This document shows, in pieces, positions 50,001 through 62,970 of a stretch of 64,000 nt of DNA; position 1 is the first letter of the stretch; every line of letters begins with the position of its first letter. Below the pieces are notes generated by a model, which saw nothing but the letters and a program-made list of their open reading frames with translations, searched no databases and was not told the DNA's origin. The DNA comes from Apteryx mantelli (Eukaryota; Chordata; Aves; Apterygiformes; Apterygidae): assembly GCF_036417845.1 (NCBI RefSeq), contig NC_089980.1, positions 112,493,169 through 112,557,168 of the forward strand, given 5' to 3'. The position numbers and the translations under genes are program-made.

Positions 50001-51289
50001 AGACTCAGTCTGTGGAGGTAGCACAGCATCAAAAAGTTAACAGCCTAAAATGAAGAGGAAAGTGGGGATTCCTCCCCATTGGCAGCAGCAGCACCTAGCA
50101 ATTCTGTCTGCACTCACGGGTTGGAATTGACGCTGGCTGGCCAAAAGGGCTATGAATATTGCAAGGCGGGGAAGAAGCACGGTGCATACGGATTGCTGTA
50201 GGTGGTGATACCAGTGTGAATAATTCTGTGAGTGTTTCACAAAATATAAGTGTCTGTATGATGGCAAAATGTCACCAAGATTAACAGCGTGGGAACATAC
50301 TGTTTCCAGGGACATTGGCATTCATTCTCAACAATTTGAAATATGCGGAGCTAGATTTATGTAAGAAAAAAAAAAAAGGAATCACAACAAACACTTTGCA
50401 ACAAAAATACAGCTTTATTTAATTTCAAAATTTATATTATTTCTAAAGAAAATACGCTGTGTTACTCTGGGCATCTCTTAAACCAGTAAGCATTTCAAGA
50501 AACGATATATAAATATGCCACATTCATGTGTGTTTCTCTGGGGTTAATTACTCTAATACGTATGATTATCTCTGGAAAGAATATTTGACAGTTATGACTG
50601 CTTTGCAATTAGTATACTGGAAGCAATTTTTTTTAAATGGTGTTTTAAATAACATTTGTGTTGTGGATTCCATCTCAGTATAGGAACAGGCCTCAAAATG
50701 CTTTACAGTTTTAGCTCTGGATCTTAATTCAAGGCTGCAAAAGAAGAGTTTTCACATGAACGTGAGTAGTCAAGAAACAGATCAGTAAAATATAAATAAC
50801 ATGCACTTAGGTCAATTAGCTTTCATAATTTATGCAACCGGCTGATCTGTCTGATAAATGTAACTTGCAGCTTCACAGAAAAAAAGGCTTGAAGAAATTT
50901 TGAGTCCTCCTGTTTGTTCCATAGCCGTGAGGCAAGACGACAGCAAGGAAGCCAAACCTGCCTTGTGAGGTGCTTGCCTCTCCTTGCAGCAGCCTGAGGT
51001 AACCTGTTTGAGCACTTAGCTTCCCACATAGCTGCAACTATCTTAATCTTTAAACTAAATCTCCCTTCCTGAAATTTAGGCCCATTTCTTTTTCTTCTGC
51101 TGTCAGGGAAGATGGAGAGCTGACTAACATCTCCTTATAACAGCTCATTATAAAGAGGAAGAAACCGCTGTGTCTCTGCTCTGTCTTTATTTCTTTTTGT
51201 CTTTGTAAGGAAACTGAAACCATTAAATCTTTCCAAAATCTTTCATTTGTTTTCCACATCCACAATCTCTCTTTCTAAAAATGTCCAAA
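44091..51289. other. Intergenic region without recognised gene
   Basis: Between the TINAG promoter and MLIP. Apart from the GT microsatellite I see only short unsupported frames. A donor-flanked minus-strand frame near 48798-48893 (MKSIDSRTTCKVKSYQ...) has a weak acceptor and no known similarity. Confidence 0.5.
45137..45152 (+). repeat. (GT)8 microsatellite
   Basis: Eight GT units within a longer GT-rich stretch. Confidence 0.95.
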
Positions 51290-52440
51290 ATGGAACACAA
51301 TACTGCAACTGATTCCCCACCAACATGGAATAGAGATGAGTAATTACCTCCATTATATTATAAGCACTTCTTTCGACATTTCCCTTCAGTAGCATTTTTC
51401 TTTTTCGCAAGAGCATTACCTCTTCAACTCAGATTCAGTTTGTTGTCCCCTGTAATCCTTGGATTCTCTCCTGCAGTATTACTGCCATTCTATTTCTGTC
51501 TGTGCTTTTCATTTTTCCTTGTGCTTGTCTTCAGAGAACTTTATCATATTGATTTCAAGCCATTTTTCTAATTTAACAAAATTTTTTTGAATTCTAATCC
51601 TGTCTTTCAAACTGCTGGCAAGGTCTCCCAGCTGGGCATTATCTGCAAATCTGATAAATTTACTATTTATCCTATTGAGCAAGTAATGGATAACAATGTT
51701 TTATAGTACTAAATACTAGATGTCAGCATTGTGGAAGTCTGTGAGAAATGCTCTCCCATTTTGACAGTAAATGATTGTTCTGAATCCAGCTGTCCAATCA
51801 GCTGCACATCTACCTTATGTGAATTTCATTTAGTCCATATCTGCTCTGTTTGCTTATGAATGTCATGTGGGACAGTGTCAGAAGATATGTTGTATCAGTC
51901 ATATCCCCTATATCTGTTATGCTGTCAAAGAAGGAAATGAGATTGACTTGATAGGATTTGTTTCTCACGTGTCCCTGTGCAAGTCCTCTTATCTCCTCTC
52001 TGTTCTCTAGATGCCTACGAGTGGATTATTTAATACTTTGCTCCAGTATCTTTCTTGGAAGTGATGTTATGGCTGACTTTTCTGTAATTCCTTAGATCTG
52101 CCTTTCCTCCTTTGTTAGACATGATATTATGTTTGCCTTTCCCCAGTTCTCTGAAAACTTGCTCATCCTGCCAATCACTAGTGTTTGGGAAATTGCTTTG
52201 GTTAAGGCATTGAAGGATAAATTTCGTTAGGCTGTGCCACCCCAAATACATCTAATTTATCTCAGTATTTCTTAAGGTGTTTTTTTTCTTAATCCCTCCA
52301 GGCTCCTACTCTCAAATTTTTAATATTAACTGAATTAAACTTTTGGTCACAATTAACCTCTTTTTGTAGAGACTGAAATAAAAAAGGCATTGAACATTTC
52401 AGCCTTTTATATGTCACCTACTATTTGTTGAGCTCCCCTG
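51290..52440 (-). mobile_element. Ancient CR1-like LINE ORF2 fragment
   Basis: About 1.1 kb whose minus strand keeps the order of a CR1-type reverse transcriptase: a degraded ADD box (ADNAQLGDLAS near 51630), then upstream blocks complementary to GTCATGTGGGACAGTGTCAG (the FDTV/HDI region), TTGCTCCAGTATCTTTCTTG and GCATTGAACATTTCAGCC. These blocks are shared by old sauropsid CR1 copies. Full of stops. Confidence 0.72.
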
Positions 52441-53219
52441 TTAAATGCTACTTTGTATCTACACTCAAGTATAGTGCATTTTGCTGTATAGTATTGTTTA
52501 ACTCTAGCAAACCATTAATTTTAATGGCACTATGCAGTTATGTACTCAAATATAAAATAAAACATCTTATTTCAATGACATTACTATACAATTTAATCCC
52601 AGACCACTACTTAATTCCTTCTACTCTTTGATTGCATCCCACTTAGAATTAATTCATTTTTTAGTTTATTCTATGATGCTGAAAAGTAGAATTATTCTAT
52701 ATTAGTAGTTATTAATAGAAATTCATTCACCAAACATAGCCAGCTGATTATTCAAACCCTAAAATTGTATGATTGAAGCATCCTATCATATTTTTTAGAC
52801 AAAAACACACACAAAATTTTTAAGGGACACTAAAGCTGTAGTTACGTATTCAAAGTGTGACTGTAATCAAGTCATAAAAACAGTAATACTCACCATTATA
52901 GCTAAACAGAACCTCTTTCATTGGCAGCCTGTAGAAAAAAGGGAAATAAAGAGTGAAAACAAAGGGGAGAAGAGAATAAAAACTGCAGCATGCTATATAG
53001 GCACAGTTTTACAAACATTTTACTAGTGGACAACATCATACAGCACCTTCTATTTTTTAAAAAAGAATCAAAATTTATAACTTTGCTGTCCTGAACTCAG
53101 GAACTTTTCATGTGCTAATCATGTAGCAAATTTCAATAGATAAAGAATTACCTTGGATTTTAAATAGCTAAATACACACTGGAGGGACATCTCATGTTGG
53201 GTTTTCAGTTCTTTTTCAT

Positions 53220-53640
53220 ACCACAGCCTGGGAGGAAGGAGCAGGTGCCCAACCTGGCATTTACATGGCATGGATTTTGTTTTCCTCTACCTTAGCAAGG
53301 CTTTCGACACAGTGTCCTACAGTAGTCTAGTGCCCAAACTGAGGAGATGGTGGACTACAGAGTGGATGCATAACTGGCTGGACCATGGGGCTGGAGAGAT
53401 GGTAGTCAATGGTTCAAGTCTAATGAGCATCCAGTTCCAGGTGGTGTTACACAGATACTGGGGTCAATACCATTTAACATCTCCACCAGTGACAGGGGTA
53501 ATGGAAGAGCATGCAGGCTGAGCAAGTTTGCGGAGGTCACTAATTTGGAGGGGAGAGAGTGGTTGATATGCTGAGGTTAGGGCTTCCATTCAGGAAGATT
53601 TTACCAAGCTAGATGAATGGGCCAGCAAAGTTTATTTGCC
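53220..53640 (+). mobile_element. CR1 LINE reverse-transcriptase fragment
   Basis: A frame around 53270 reads VFLYLSKAFDTVSYSSLVPK, the CR1 YLDFSKAFDTVSH box, followed by NWLDHGAGEMVVNGS. A frameshifted remainder holds the QGS-LGPILFN and F-ADDT regions. An internally deleted, dead copy. Confidence 0.9.
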
Positions 53641-56600
53641 TAATAAAAAGCCTTCATCCAGCTACAACTTTGTTCTGACTACCTGCTCAGAGCAAGCTCT
53701 TTCCCTCTGGAAGTATTATACATTACTTCTGCCATTATTGAAACAGGACTAAATGCAAAAGCTGTTTCTTAAAGCCAAATAGATTTAAATTAAAATGGCA
53801 GTTTAAATAGCATACTGACATTTCATACTTTCACTGCATCACATTTGCACAGCATATGCATTACTACCATTTTAGACTTTTTAATGTAAACTTACTCTGA
53901 AGGATAAGGAATAGATTCATTGTACATTTTTTATAGAGATCACATCAGAAATAAAATCCTGTAAATGCATAAAATGCTTTTTCCTTGTTAATGCATGGTC
54001 ATCTAATAAAGTCCTACAGCCAGTGGGCTATAACTGAACCTTTTTACTTAAAACAAACAGTTACCACTGAAGCTGGCAAAAAGTATCGTCCAAATACCTG
54101 CTGTAAGTATAAATATCATGTTGCAAATCTAAAGTATTATAAATTATAAAGTATTATTACAGTATGAAGTAAATATAAAGTATTTCCATTGATTCTTAAA
54201 GGATTCATTTGAAAACTTACAAGTGTGCACAGTTTGGACCTACATTTCTATTTATAAATATCAGAAGACTTTAGGTTAATGTTCCCTTTTGGTGGCTCAT
54301 CCATTTATGAGGTTAAAGAATTTGCCACAGCTAACACTTGATACTCCTATTCTTTTAGTATAAGCAGTAGATGTTCTTACTTATAGTACTCATTTGTGGG
54401 CTCATTAAATTTTCAGTTAAATGAACTGTTCTGGTGATGTGAAGAGGGCCCAGTGCTGCAGTCCTTAGCTGTGTCAAAATAAACTAAGGGCATTGAGAGT
54501 GTCGCTTCAGAGAGGGACTGTTCATTTTGTTCCAAAATGTTTTGCAGAATTAGAAGTCAGGTCTGCACAGTTCTTGTTTTGGAGGTAAGTGACATCAAAG
54601 GATTTTCTAATTTGCAATAACTCAGAGCTTTTTTTCTATGCATTACAGTTGCTTTTTGCTTCATTATTTGCTACCATATGCTACCCAATTCTCAGTCAAT
54701 GCAATGTTCTTTATGAATAACCTAATGCCTGCTACTTCCTTAGATAATTTATAAACTCTACAAATCAGCAGTGCTGCAAAGACCACTCTGATCATGAGTC
54801 CTGAGTGTGGGAAATGAAGAGAGGATGGCTTCATCACAGCAGACTATCCTGTAACACACATACTCTGAAGCCTGGCTAGCTACAGAACTGACACAGATAT
54901 TCTATCTTATTATTTTATACCAGATCTCTACTGATGGAAGGATGAGGCTGTAGTTTTAAGCAGGAGGGAAAGCATGCATAGTGCGGCCAGGATGCGACAG
55001 GTGGAGAGCTCATGTTTGTGACTCCAAGGAAAGTGCAAGGAGCAGCGCAGTCTTTAGCCCCAGTACATCCACGGGCAGGGAAAGACCTGTCAAATAGAAG
55101 GAGAAGGTGCCGGGACACAGAAGCCAGCACTGGAGTCAGAGCTTACTGCAGAGACAGTTCCTTCTAGATTCATCAAGTATCTACCGTGCCCCTGTTCTTT
55201 GAGAGGGATCTTCTTTACAAGTTCAAAAGGTATTGCACTGACTGAGTGTTGGATCATTACAGAATACCTAAACATAATCAGCAGCCATCCAAAGGCTGTA
55301 AGGATAACCAGGAGGAGAGGGTAGTCTGTGTCATGCCCTTGTACCTTCCCAGCTAGGAAAGGACATCAAGCAGCCCTCCGTTCTGGACACATCATATGCT
55401 CATTATTTTTACTCGTAAGAACATCACTCTGCTTCTGAAATTTCTATTTGGTTTGGAGCTTTGGTCTAACATAAAACACCTGACATAAATTCTTTAGGAC
55501 AAGGACTCTTTCATATTACAGGCACATTTTATCCTTATATGTAGAATCTATTAATGATTAATAATGTTGAACTCTGACCAGGAACACTCCTTAAGTAAAA
55601 AAAGATTAAGAGCAACATATAACAGAACTTTGGACTTTACTGACATTTTCATAGAATTTATACTTTCAAGAGCTTTTGCTATTAAAGTTGATTACAGTGG
55701 TGCAGGATATATTAATTTTTTCCCTTCATGAGAAAATAGGGCTTCTCGTAATAAAAGTCTCACAAATTTACATAAAAGACTGTCAGTGAAATTCTCTCTC
55801 CACTGAAGTCAATGAATCAGCATTTCCTCATGGGGTCTTTTTATGAATGTTTACCTTTCATGAAAAGATGCCAGGTCTCAAATAATTATTGCAGATCTTT
55901 TAGGAATAACAAACAGATAAGACAGAGTAACAGCTGCAGCAAAAGATTATGTGAACCTAAAGTAATTGTATAATAGACTTGGGACTTTCCAAGTTATATA
56001 TGAATAAAGGTAATGAGTACATACACTTAGCACCTGCATGCAAAAGCTTTCTATGACTCTACAGGGACACATGCCCTATATTTTCTCTAAATATCCTGAC
56101 TCAGTACAGTTCTGAGAGTAATTATAATGTCATTTACACACCATAACCTTAGCAAACATGAGGTTTACTTTAAAGGAAGACAATAAGTATTGGAAATTAC
56201 TGATATAGCTCTTGGTTAGGTTTTACAGGAGTATCCTCTAGATCTTCTCCAAGTAAAAAACATTCATTGTAGAGAGCGATTTCACAGGGAGGAAAAAATT
56301 GTATGTTTGTTTCCATGACTTCACAGGAAAGTGTCAAATCTGATTTGCTTTGCGCTATTATGGAATGAAGCTAAAGTTGCATGAAGAACAGAATATTGTT
56401 ATTCTGAATAAAAAGGTGATTTTTTTTTCAGTGAATGTTTTTCTGTGAAGAAAACAATATAAATTTGTATGTAGAAACTAGCAACATCTTTCCTTCTTTA
56501 CCCTCTCTTCCTTCTTCCAAAAGGTCAAGGAGATGCATACTTTTCACAGATCATCTGCCTATTAATTCTTTTTTGGAATTGCATTAATCATACCAAATTT

Positions 56601-59044
56601 CTCTCACTGTCTTTAGCCCTGAGAGAGGCGCACTGGGAGGGGGACGAGTTAAGTATGAGCTTACAAGTCATTTTAGATAAAGAAGAACCTGTTGGTGAGG
56701 GCAGAGACTGTATGACAGAGAAACCTATGGTTCTCATTACAGCACTAAGAGTAATGTTGGCCTTACCAATTGACAGAATTTTTATTAACCAGTTCAGCAT
56801 CCAAACAGGATTTTGCTAATAGTAAAAGATATTCCAACTTAGGTGGAGCTTTGCAGGTTATGTATACTCATAAAGTGTAAATTCAGCATAATTAATTGCT
56901 ACAGTCAGGATAGGTTCCTAAGTAAAAAGGACCAATACAGGTCCCTGAAAGGTGTTAAAGTTCTTTTTGAAGTTTTACTCTGTGTTCCTCACTGAAGTGA
57001 ACAGGGAAAACAGTATAACTCACAGTTTTGGAGAACTGACCAGATGAAAACAAAAATGGGGGAATGTAGTGGAGAGCTCAACAACAGAACGTCCCAAAGA
57101 GGACACCACTTTCAGGACAGCTAAGAAGCATGTCCCAAATATTTTGAGTCACTCCTGGCTCCATGCTGTTCTCCTGTTTGTCTCCAAGATAGAATAAATG
57201 TTGAATGAAGTCTCCATTCACAATATCCAAATTGACTAATTTCTCCTTCCTGGTATCAACGTACATACTTCTGTCTCTGCCAACAGATCTCGTAGGAAAT
57301 GTATGCATTTGCCCACTCCTTTTTGACTGAAAACGAGCAAAGAGGTTGGTCTCAAGACATACTTGTCCCTTCTCTGCCGCTCCCTAGACATGGAAGGTTA
57401 TTCTGAGTCTCAACATGGCCAGCATGGTGACCCCCTGCCACATCATCCTGCTAAAAATGAGATTAAAATTTGGGGAAAAAAATAGATAATACATCTTGTT
57501 CAAATACTTTGAGAAGTTCAGTGGAGGAGACTCCCTTTGATTTATTGTAGAGAAAACAGAAAATGTGTCATCTCTTGAAATGAAACTATTTCCTGATCTG
57601 CTTGTGCTGAGCCTGACACAATTCTTCCTGCTATGTCCATACATGGATTGGAATATAGAATACCCACATTTGGGTATGGATATATAGAATATAGAATACA
57701 TCCATAACCAGATATAGAATGTGCATTAAAAACAGGGCCCAGGGCTTCCAACACAGGTACTCAGCTTGCTCAGCTGTACCAAATGCTATCAAGCACTTTT
57801 TTTTTTAAAGCTAACTATTTTGCTAAAATTACTGTAAATTGTGACTAGCCATCACCCAATAAGATGTTAATCTAGGGAAATATGAACAGAATTGGTAACA
57901 GCCCAACTCTTCTTTCCACTTGATTGTCTTTGCTTTTAAAAATATAACCATAATTTCATCAGAGATGTTTACTCCACAGATTAGAGAATTATCTACAAAA
58001 AATAGAATTTCTGAGTTGACGGTAGAAACATTGCAACCATCAAAGTATATTTAACCTTTTAAATGAAGTGGTTCATAGAAATTTTATTCAAAGACCTTGT
58101 TTAAAATGCTTAGAAACTTTTAGAAGACAGCCCTATACATTTTAACTGCCTTGGAACACACCACATTGACCTCTGAACAAAAGGATTTCACACTTTCATT
58201 GTTGTCATCATCAGTCTGGTACATGACAAAACCTCACATTTTCAATAACATCTCAGTCCTGGTAGTCTGATTTCACTATCTCACTATGAGACACCTCACT
58301 TTCAGAAATGGTCTTAACAATTCCTCGGTCAAATTATGTGTTTTATTGTTTAAAAGGGTTCTCTTAAAAAAAAAACCACCAAACTTTCTTTCCATTTGGC
58401 CTGCAAATCTCCCTCTCAATATGTTGTTTGTAAAGAAGGATGAGAGATGGGAATCTACTTTCCTCTATCTTATTATTAAAAATAGGAAAAACAGCTGCAT
58501 CAACAGAGGCTGCAACTACTCAGGCTGCAACAAACATATATCAAAAAAGCTTGGCTATATGTAGTGTAGACTACCTATATTTGTGCTTTGTTTCTGAAAG
58601 ACATACGAGCATATGTATAGGACAGCATGTTTTAAAAGTTTGTCTTTTAAATTGAAACAGGCGTGTAAAGGGAGTTAGAGGGAAACTGCAGATATTCACC
58701 TAAGTATCCCAGCACTCTAAAAGATATATACATTTTAGAATGCCTGATGTAGAGCAAATCTGTTTCATCTCAACAGCAAATTTAACCTCAAAACTATTTG
58801 TTTGTATCTTCCCTCTCATCCCCTCTAATGAAATATCATTACTGAAATAATATTTCAGAAACTTTATGGAAGAGATGGGAAAAATAAACTGTTTATCTGA
58901 GAAGCTCAGCAAGGCCAAGTTGTTAATTCTCTAATTTATTTTGTGAAGGCATGTTGGTGCTTATTTTAATAACAATTGTTTTTGAGAGAATCAAGGAGTG
59001 ATTCTCCAGAGAAGAAGGAAGGAGGTTAGACAGTGTAGAAACAA
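53641..59044. other. Intergenic region without recognised gene
   Basis: AT-rich sequence. A few short exon-like minus-strand units (for example 54064-54100) have splice-like ends but no protein similarity. No transposon family is recognised. Confidence 0.5.
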
Positions 59045-59075
59045 AATCACAGGATCACAGAATAGCTGTGGTTGG
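59045..59075 (-). mobile_element. CR1 3' tail piece (inverted)
   Basis: Reads on the minus strand as CCAACCACAGCTATTCTGTG followed by ATCCTGTGATT, i.e. a CR1 3' terminus with its octamer tail. It abuts the plus-strand CR1 that follows, so it is one of three CR1 pieces in this block. Confidence 0.7.
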
Positions 59076-59758
59076 AGAAGGACCTGGGAGTGCTGGTGGA
59101 CATGAAGTTAACCATGAGCCAGCAATGTGCCCTTGTGGCCAAGAAGGCCAATGGTATCCTGGGGTGCATCAGGAAGAGTGTTGCCAGCAGGTCGAGGGAG
59201 GTGATCCTCCCCCTCTACTCAGCCCTGCTGAGGCCACATCTGGAGTACTGCATCCAGTTCTGGGCTCCCCAGTACAAGAGGGATGTGGCACTACTGGAGC
59301 AAGTCCAGCGAAAGGCCACAAAGATGATTAGGGGACTGGAGCATCTCTCTTATGAGGAAAGGCTGAGAGAGCTGGGCCTGTTTAGCCTGGAGAAGAGAAG
59401 GCTGAGAGGAGATCTTATCAACGTGTACAAGTATCTGAAGGGAGGGTGTCAAGAGGATGGGGCCAGACTCTTTTCAGTGGTGCCCAGTGGCAGGATGCGA
59501 GGCAACGGGCACAAACTGAAACACAGACAGTTCCATCTGAACATGAGGAAAAACTTCTTCACTGTGAGGGTGACAGAGCACTGGAACAGGTTGCCCAGAG
59601 AGGTTGTGGAGTCTCCTTCTCTGGAGATATTCAAAACCCACCTGGACGCGATCCTGTGCAATGTGCTGTAGGTGACCCTGCTTGAGCAGGGGAGTTGGAC
59701 CAGATGATCTCCAGAGGTCCCTTCCAACCTCAACCATTCTGTGATTCTGTGATTCTGT
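59076..59758 (+). mobile_element. CR1 LINE 3' copy with near-intact ORF2 C-terminus
   Basis: An open frame of about 199 codons (59072-59671) encodes the CR1 ORF2 C-terminal region: [49 protein letters not shown] and [20 protein letters not shown]. It is followed by a 3' UTR ending in ATTCTGTGATTCTGTGATTC. It lacks the endonuclease and most of the reverse transcriptase, so it is a 5'-truncated insertion. The open frame suggests a comparatively young copy. Confidence 0.95.
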
Positions 59759-59975
59759 GGAAGGGACCTCTGGAGATCATCTGGTCCAACAACCCTGCTC
59801 AAGCAGGGTCACCTAGAGCACATTGCACAGGATCCCGTTCCGCTGGGTCTTTAATATCTCCAAGGATGGAGATGCGACAACCTCTCTGGGCAACCTGTTC
59901 CAGTGTTCTGTCACCCTCACAGTGAAGAAGGGTTTTCTTGTGTTCAGGTGAAATTTCCTGTGTTTCAGTTGTGCC
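59757..59975 (-). mobile_element. CR1 LINE 3' fragment, inverted against its neighbour
   Basis: The plus strand reads GGAAGGGACCTCTGGAGATC, CTGCTCAAGCAGGGTCACCT, GACAACCTCTCTGGGCAACC and TGTTCCAGTGTTCTGTCACC, the reverse complement of the CR1 end. It lacks its own octamer tail and joins the tail of the plus-strand copy directly. Confidence 0.93.
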
Positions 59976-61513
59976 ATTGCAAATAAGTAGAAAAGTCAAC
60001 GGCAAGGAAGAAGGCAGGGGAGCAAAAGTCTGGGGTGAAGATTCACACAAAAAGAGAGATTAACTAGCTCTGAGTCATTGACTCCCTGCCCATAAAGGCT
60101 TGGGGATATGCATGAAAATAAGAGGCCATGTTCATATCTCATATGCTCCTAGTGCAGAAGAGCAGTCCACTGATCCACTGGAAAATCAGATGTCTACTCT
60201 TTTTTTGTAAGCTTTTTTCAGCGGAAACCAAGATAAACTTTAAGGATATACTGACAGGGTCTGCCAACAAACTCAAAAGTCAGGCAAACCCTCTGCTTCC
60301 AACATGTGAAAGTCTTTCTCTCAAAACTCACTGAGTATTTTTCAAAACAACAAGTCACACATTTGCTACTAGTTATTGGCAAGCACCCATTTATTTAAAT
60401 ACTCATTTTCCTGCTTTTAGCTAGACTAGAATATCATTTTAAAATGATAAACAAAAAATAAGCTGTGTTAATGGATATGTAATTATCATTCATAAAAGTT
60501 CCTATTTTTAAACCCATCTAAAAACTTGTGAAATAATATGAGAATGTGCCTGATAACATATGGAGGTCTCAGTAATAAAAATTCATTCTTCTGTTGTAAC
60601 AGAACACATACTGCTATTATTGGTAGTAAGTTATGCTTTTTTATGTGAATTTCTAAAATAATGCTGAAAAATGTACTTTAACTAAAGATTTTCTATTACA
60701 TTTCAAAGCCTACCATAAAGAAAATGATAGTTAATTGAATTACATATGCTTATTTCAACACTGAGGCAACAATTCAAATTTATCTTCATGACCCTATAAT
60801 AAAGAAGACTTGTCTGTGCTAGCAGAACCTTTTTAATTTTTATATGCTCTGTCTCAAGAGAAAATTAGTAACATGTAGCAAATAGCTTTAGCTCTTACTG
60901 AGTGAATTATCTAGGACAGTAACCATTTTGGTCCCAGAACTTAGAGATGTAAAAGATGTAGGAAATTGGCCACTGAATTTAAACTTCAAGAAGATTCGAT
61001 CTATCTTCAAAGTCAAATAAAACTGATACTGAATTTTGATGCTGGGCAAATGCTGTATCTCCATGTGTGTTGTCTTATGTTTTTTCGATAGTCCTTTATG
61101 AAATTCTCAGTAACTTATTAGCTTATGTCCTTCTGGTAGTTGTTGTGCCTGGTAGTTCAGATAGAAGCTATACTAGTTGCTGCAAATTGTGGAATATGTG
61201 ATTTAAATGAGGCTAACTGTATAATTACCGAATACCATCTGTTAATATCCCAAATATTTCAGAAAGCACATACCAGAAAACTGAACTGTGCAACATTAGT
61301 GTTTCCTCAAATTCATGCAAACTGCACAGTTTCCAAAACAACACTGGTTTTTTTGTTCATTAGTCTTTAAGAATAATTAATGCTTATCTAGTCCATGCAC
61401 TAGACCAAAAGCAGATCTGGGAGCTCAGTACATTTTTGTTCATCAACACTACACATGCTATGTAAATAAAAGACAAAGTTAGCTGGCATGCAAATGCTTA
61501 TACCCTTTCAATG
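59976..61513. other. MLIP downstream region / probable 3' UTR
   Basis: AT-rich sequence downstream of the MLIP stop with a candidate polyadenylation hexamer at 60390-60395. Nothing else is recognised. Confidence 0.45.
60390..60395 (-). terminator. Candidate MLIP polyadenylation signal AATAAA
   Basis: Minus-strand AATAAA about 1.1 kb downstream of the MLIP stop. It would imply a roughly 1.1-kb 3' UTR. This is inferred from position only. Confidence 0.25.
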
Positions 61514-61579
61514 TCAACTGATTACCTCCTCAGAGCTGAGTGTTTCGTTTTCTGGAATAGGCACTATGGGATGACTGGG
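61514..61579 (-). CDS. MLIP: MLIP terminal coding exon (muscular LMNA-interacting protein, C-terminus)
   Basis: Minus-strand reading PSHPIVPIPENETLSSEE and then VIS-stop, preceded by acceptor ctcggcag. It aligns with the end of mammalian MLIP, which I recall as SHPMVAIPEHEALDSKEQ. MLIP binds lamin A/C and acts in muscle nuclei and sarcolemma. Human MLIP lies directly upstream of TINAG in the same orientation, and here the exon sits 18 kb upstream of TINAG on the same strand. An alternative acceptor 5 nt inside (CCCAG|TCAT) is possible. GAG|GTAATC near the end resembles a donor, so this exon might also be spliced onward in some transcripts. Only this exon is secure; most of the gene lies beyond the right edge. 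Confidence 0.72.
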   Translation of the reverse strand, partial: PSHPIVPIPENETLSSEEVIS

Positions 61580-62970
61580 CTGCCGAGCCAAGATGTCACA
61601 GGTTGGAGAGAGCATGAGGTTAAAAACAAGAAAAAAATCAGTTGTCAGTTCAATTTCAGTATAAAATATCATGAGGTTTAATAACAAAAGCCAATACCCC
61701 CAGCTGTGCAAAGGATAGTGAGTCAATGACTTCCTATTTGCTTTCAACAGGATTTGCACCCTTACTAGTCTTTTTCTGTATGAAAATCTATTTCAAAGCA
61801 TGGCCTGTTTTCTGTTTTATCATATACCCAAAATAAAAAGAGTGAAGGAAGAAGAAATCATTTACTAATTTGAAGGAAACATCTCAAATCAAAATCACTG
61901 CAACGTAAAGTGAAAATCACAGCCTATATACACATATAGGAGACAATGTGCCTCAAGTTATTTAAAATTGTAGTCATATTTCCACCACTTTGAATTTCTG
62001 TCTTCTTAAATCCCCCCAAAAGAGTTCTCCTTAATCTTAAATTTCAGAGACATAAATCATACAACCATTTAACTAAAAAATGCTATATAATAGTAATTAG
62101 TATGTGTAGAAACGAGTTTTACATCTTGGTGATTTTCCAGTGTTTTTAGTATTATATGATTTGCATCTGAGTAAGGAAGTTTGATGGATGTGACTCAACT
62201 GATGAACCACACCAATTTCAACAAGGTTTTAATCACAACACGGGCAAATAGATAAGCCAGAGCTTAAGTAGACAATGTTAAGATCATAGGTTGTGAGGTT
62301 TTAATATTCAAACTGAAATAGAGACATCATCTTTTAGAGTAAATGCCTCTGAAAATATTGGGGTTTTGGTATTTTAGAGCTGTGGAAAGAGAAGGCTGGA
62401 AGGAGCCAGCATAGCCACCAGTGCAGCCCACAGACCCTGCATCACCTTGCTGCAGCGGCCCAGCCCATCACAACAAGTACAGGAGGTGTTTTACAGCCTC
62501 TGTGAAAGATAAATGCCTCATACCCCAACCCAGCATCCTGCAGCTGCTGAGGCTTGGCGATCCTCCATGAGTCACAAAGTTCTAGCAATACCCAGGGACA
62601 TCTTGACAAGGTTATTTCATGGAAATGAACTATAGAAATGAATTACTTTTTGTCTCACTAGAATATGGCATAGCTGTTTTCCAGGAAGAGCAATAAAGGT
62701 TAATCACAAAGAGAAGAGATAATATATTAATCATTTTCTGCTTACTTTCTAAGCTCTCTGAGAAGAACTGTTCACCTCTTGTAAGAAGGAATAGCTCACT
62801 GGTCAGGTAGATACCTGAGAAGGCAACAACTGTTTTTCCCAGATTGCATACAGAGCCAATCAATGAAAAATGTGCTTTTACTGTGTTACCTGGTCCTGGC
62901 CTTTCTTCCTGGTACTCATTGTCTACTACATCCACCTGAAATGTCTCTCCAAGTCTTGATTCTGCCTTAC

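Noticed and set aside
59072-59671. 199-codon frame as a host gene
   Set aside because: Its motifs are those of the CR1 ORF2 C-terminus and it lies in a CR1 copy with a CR1 3' tail.
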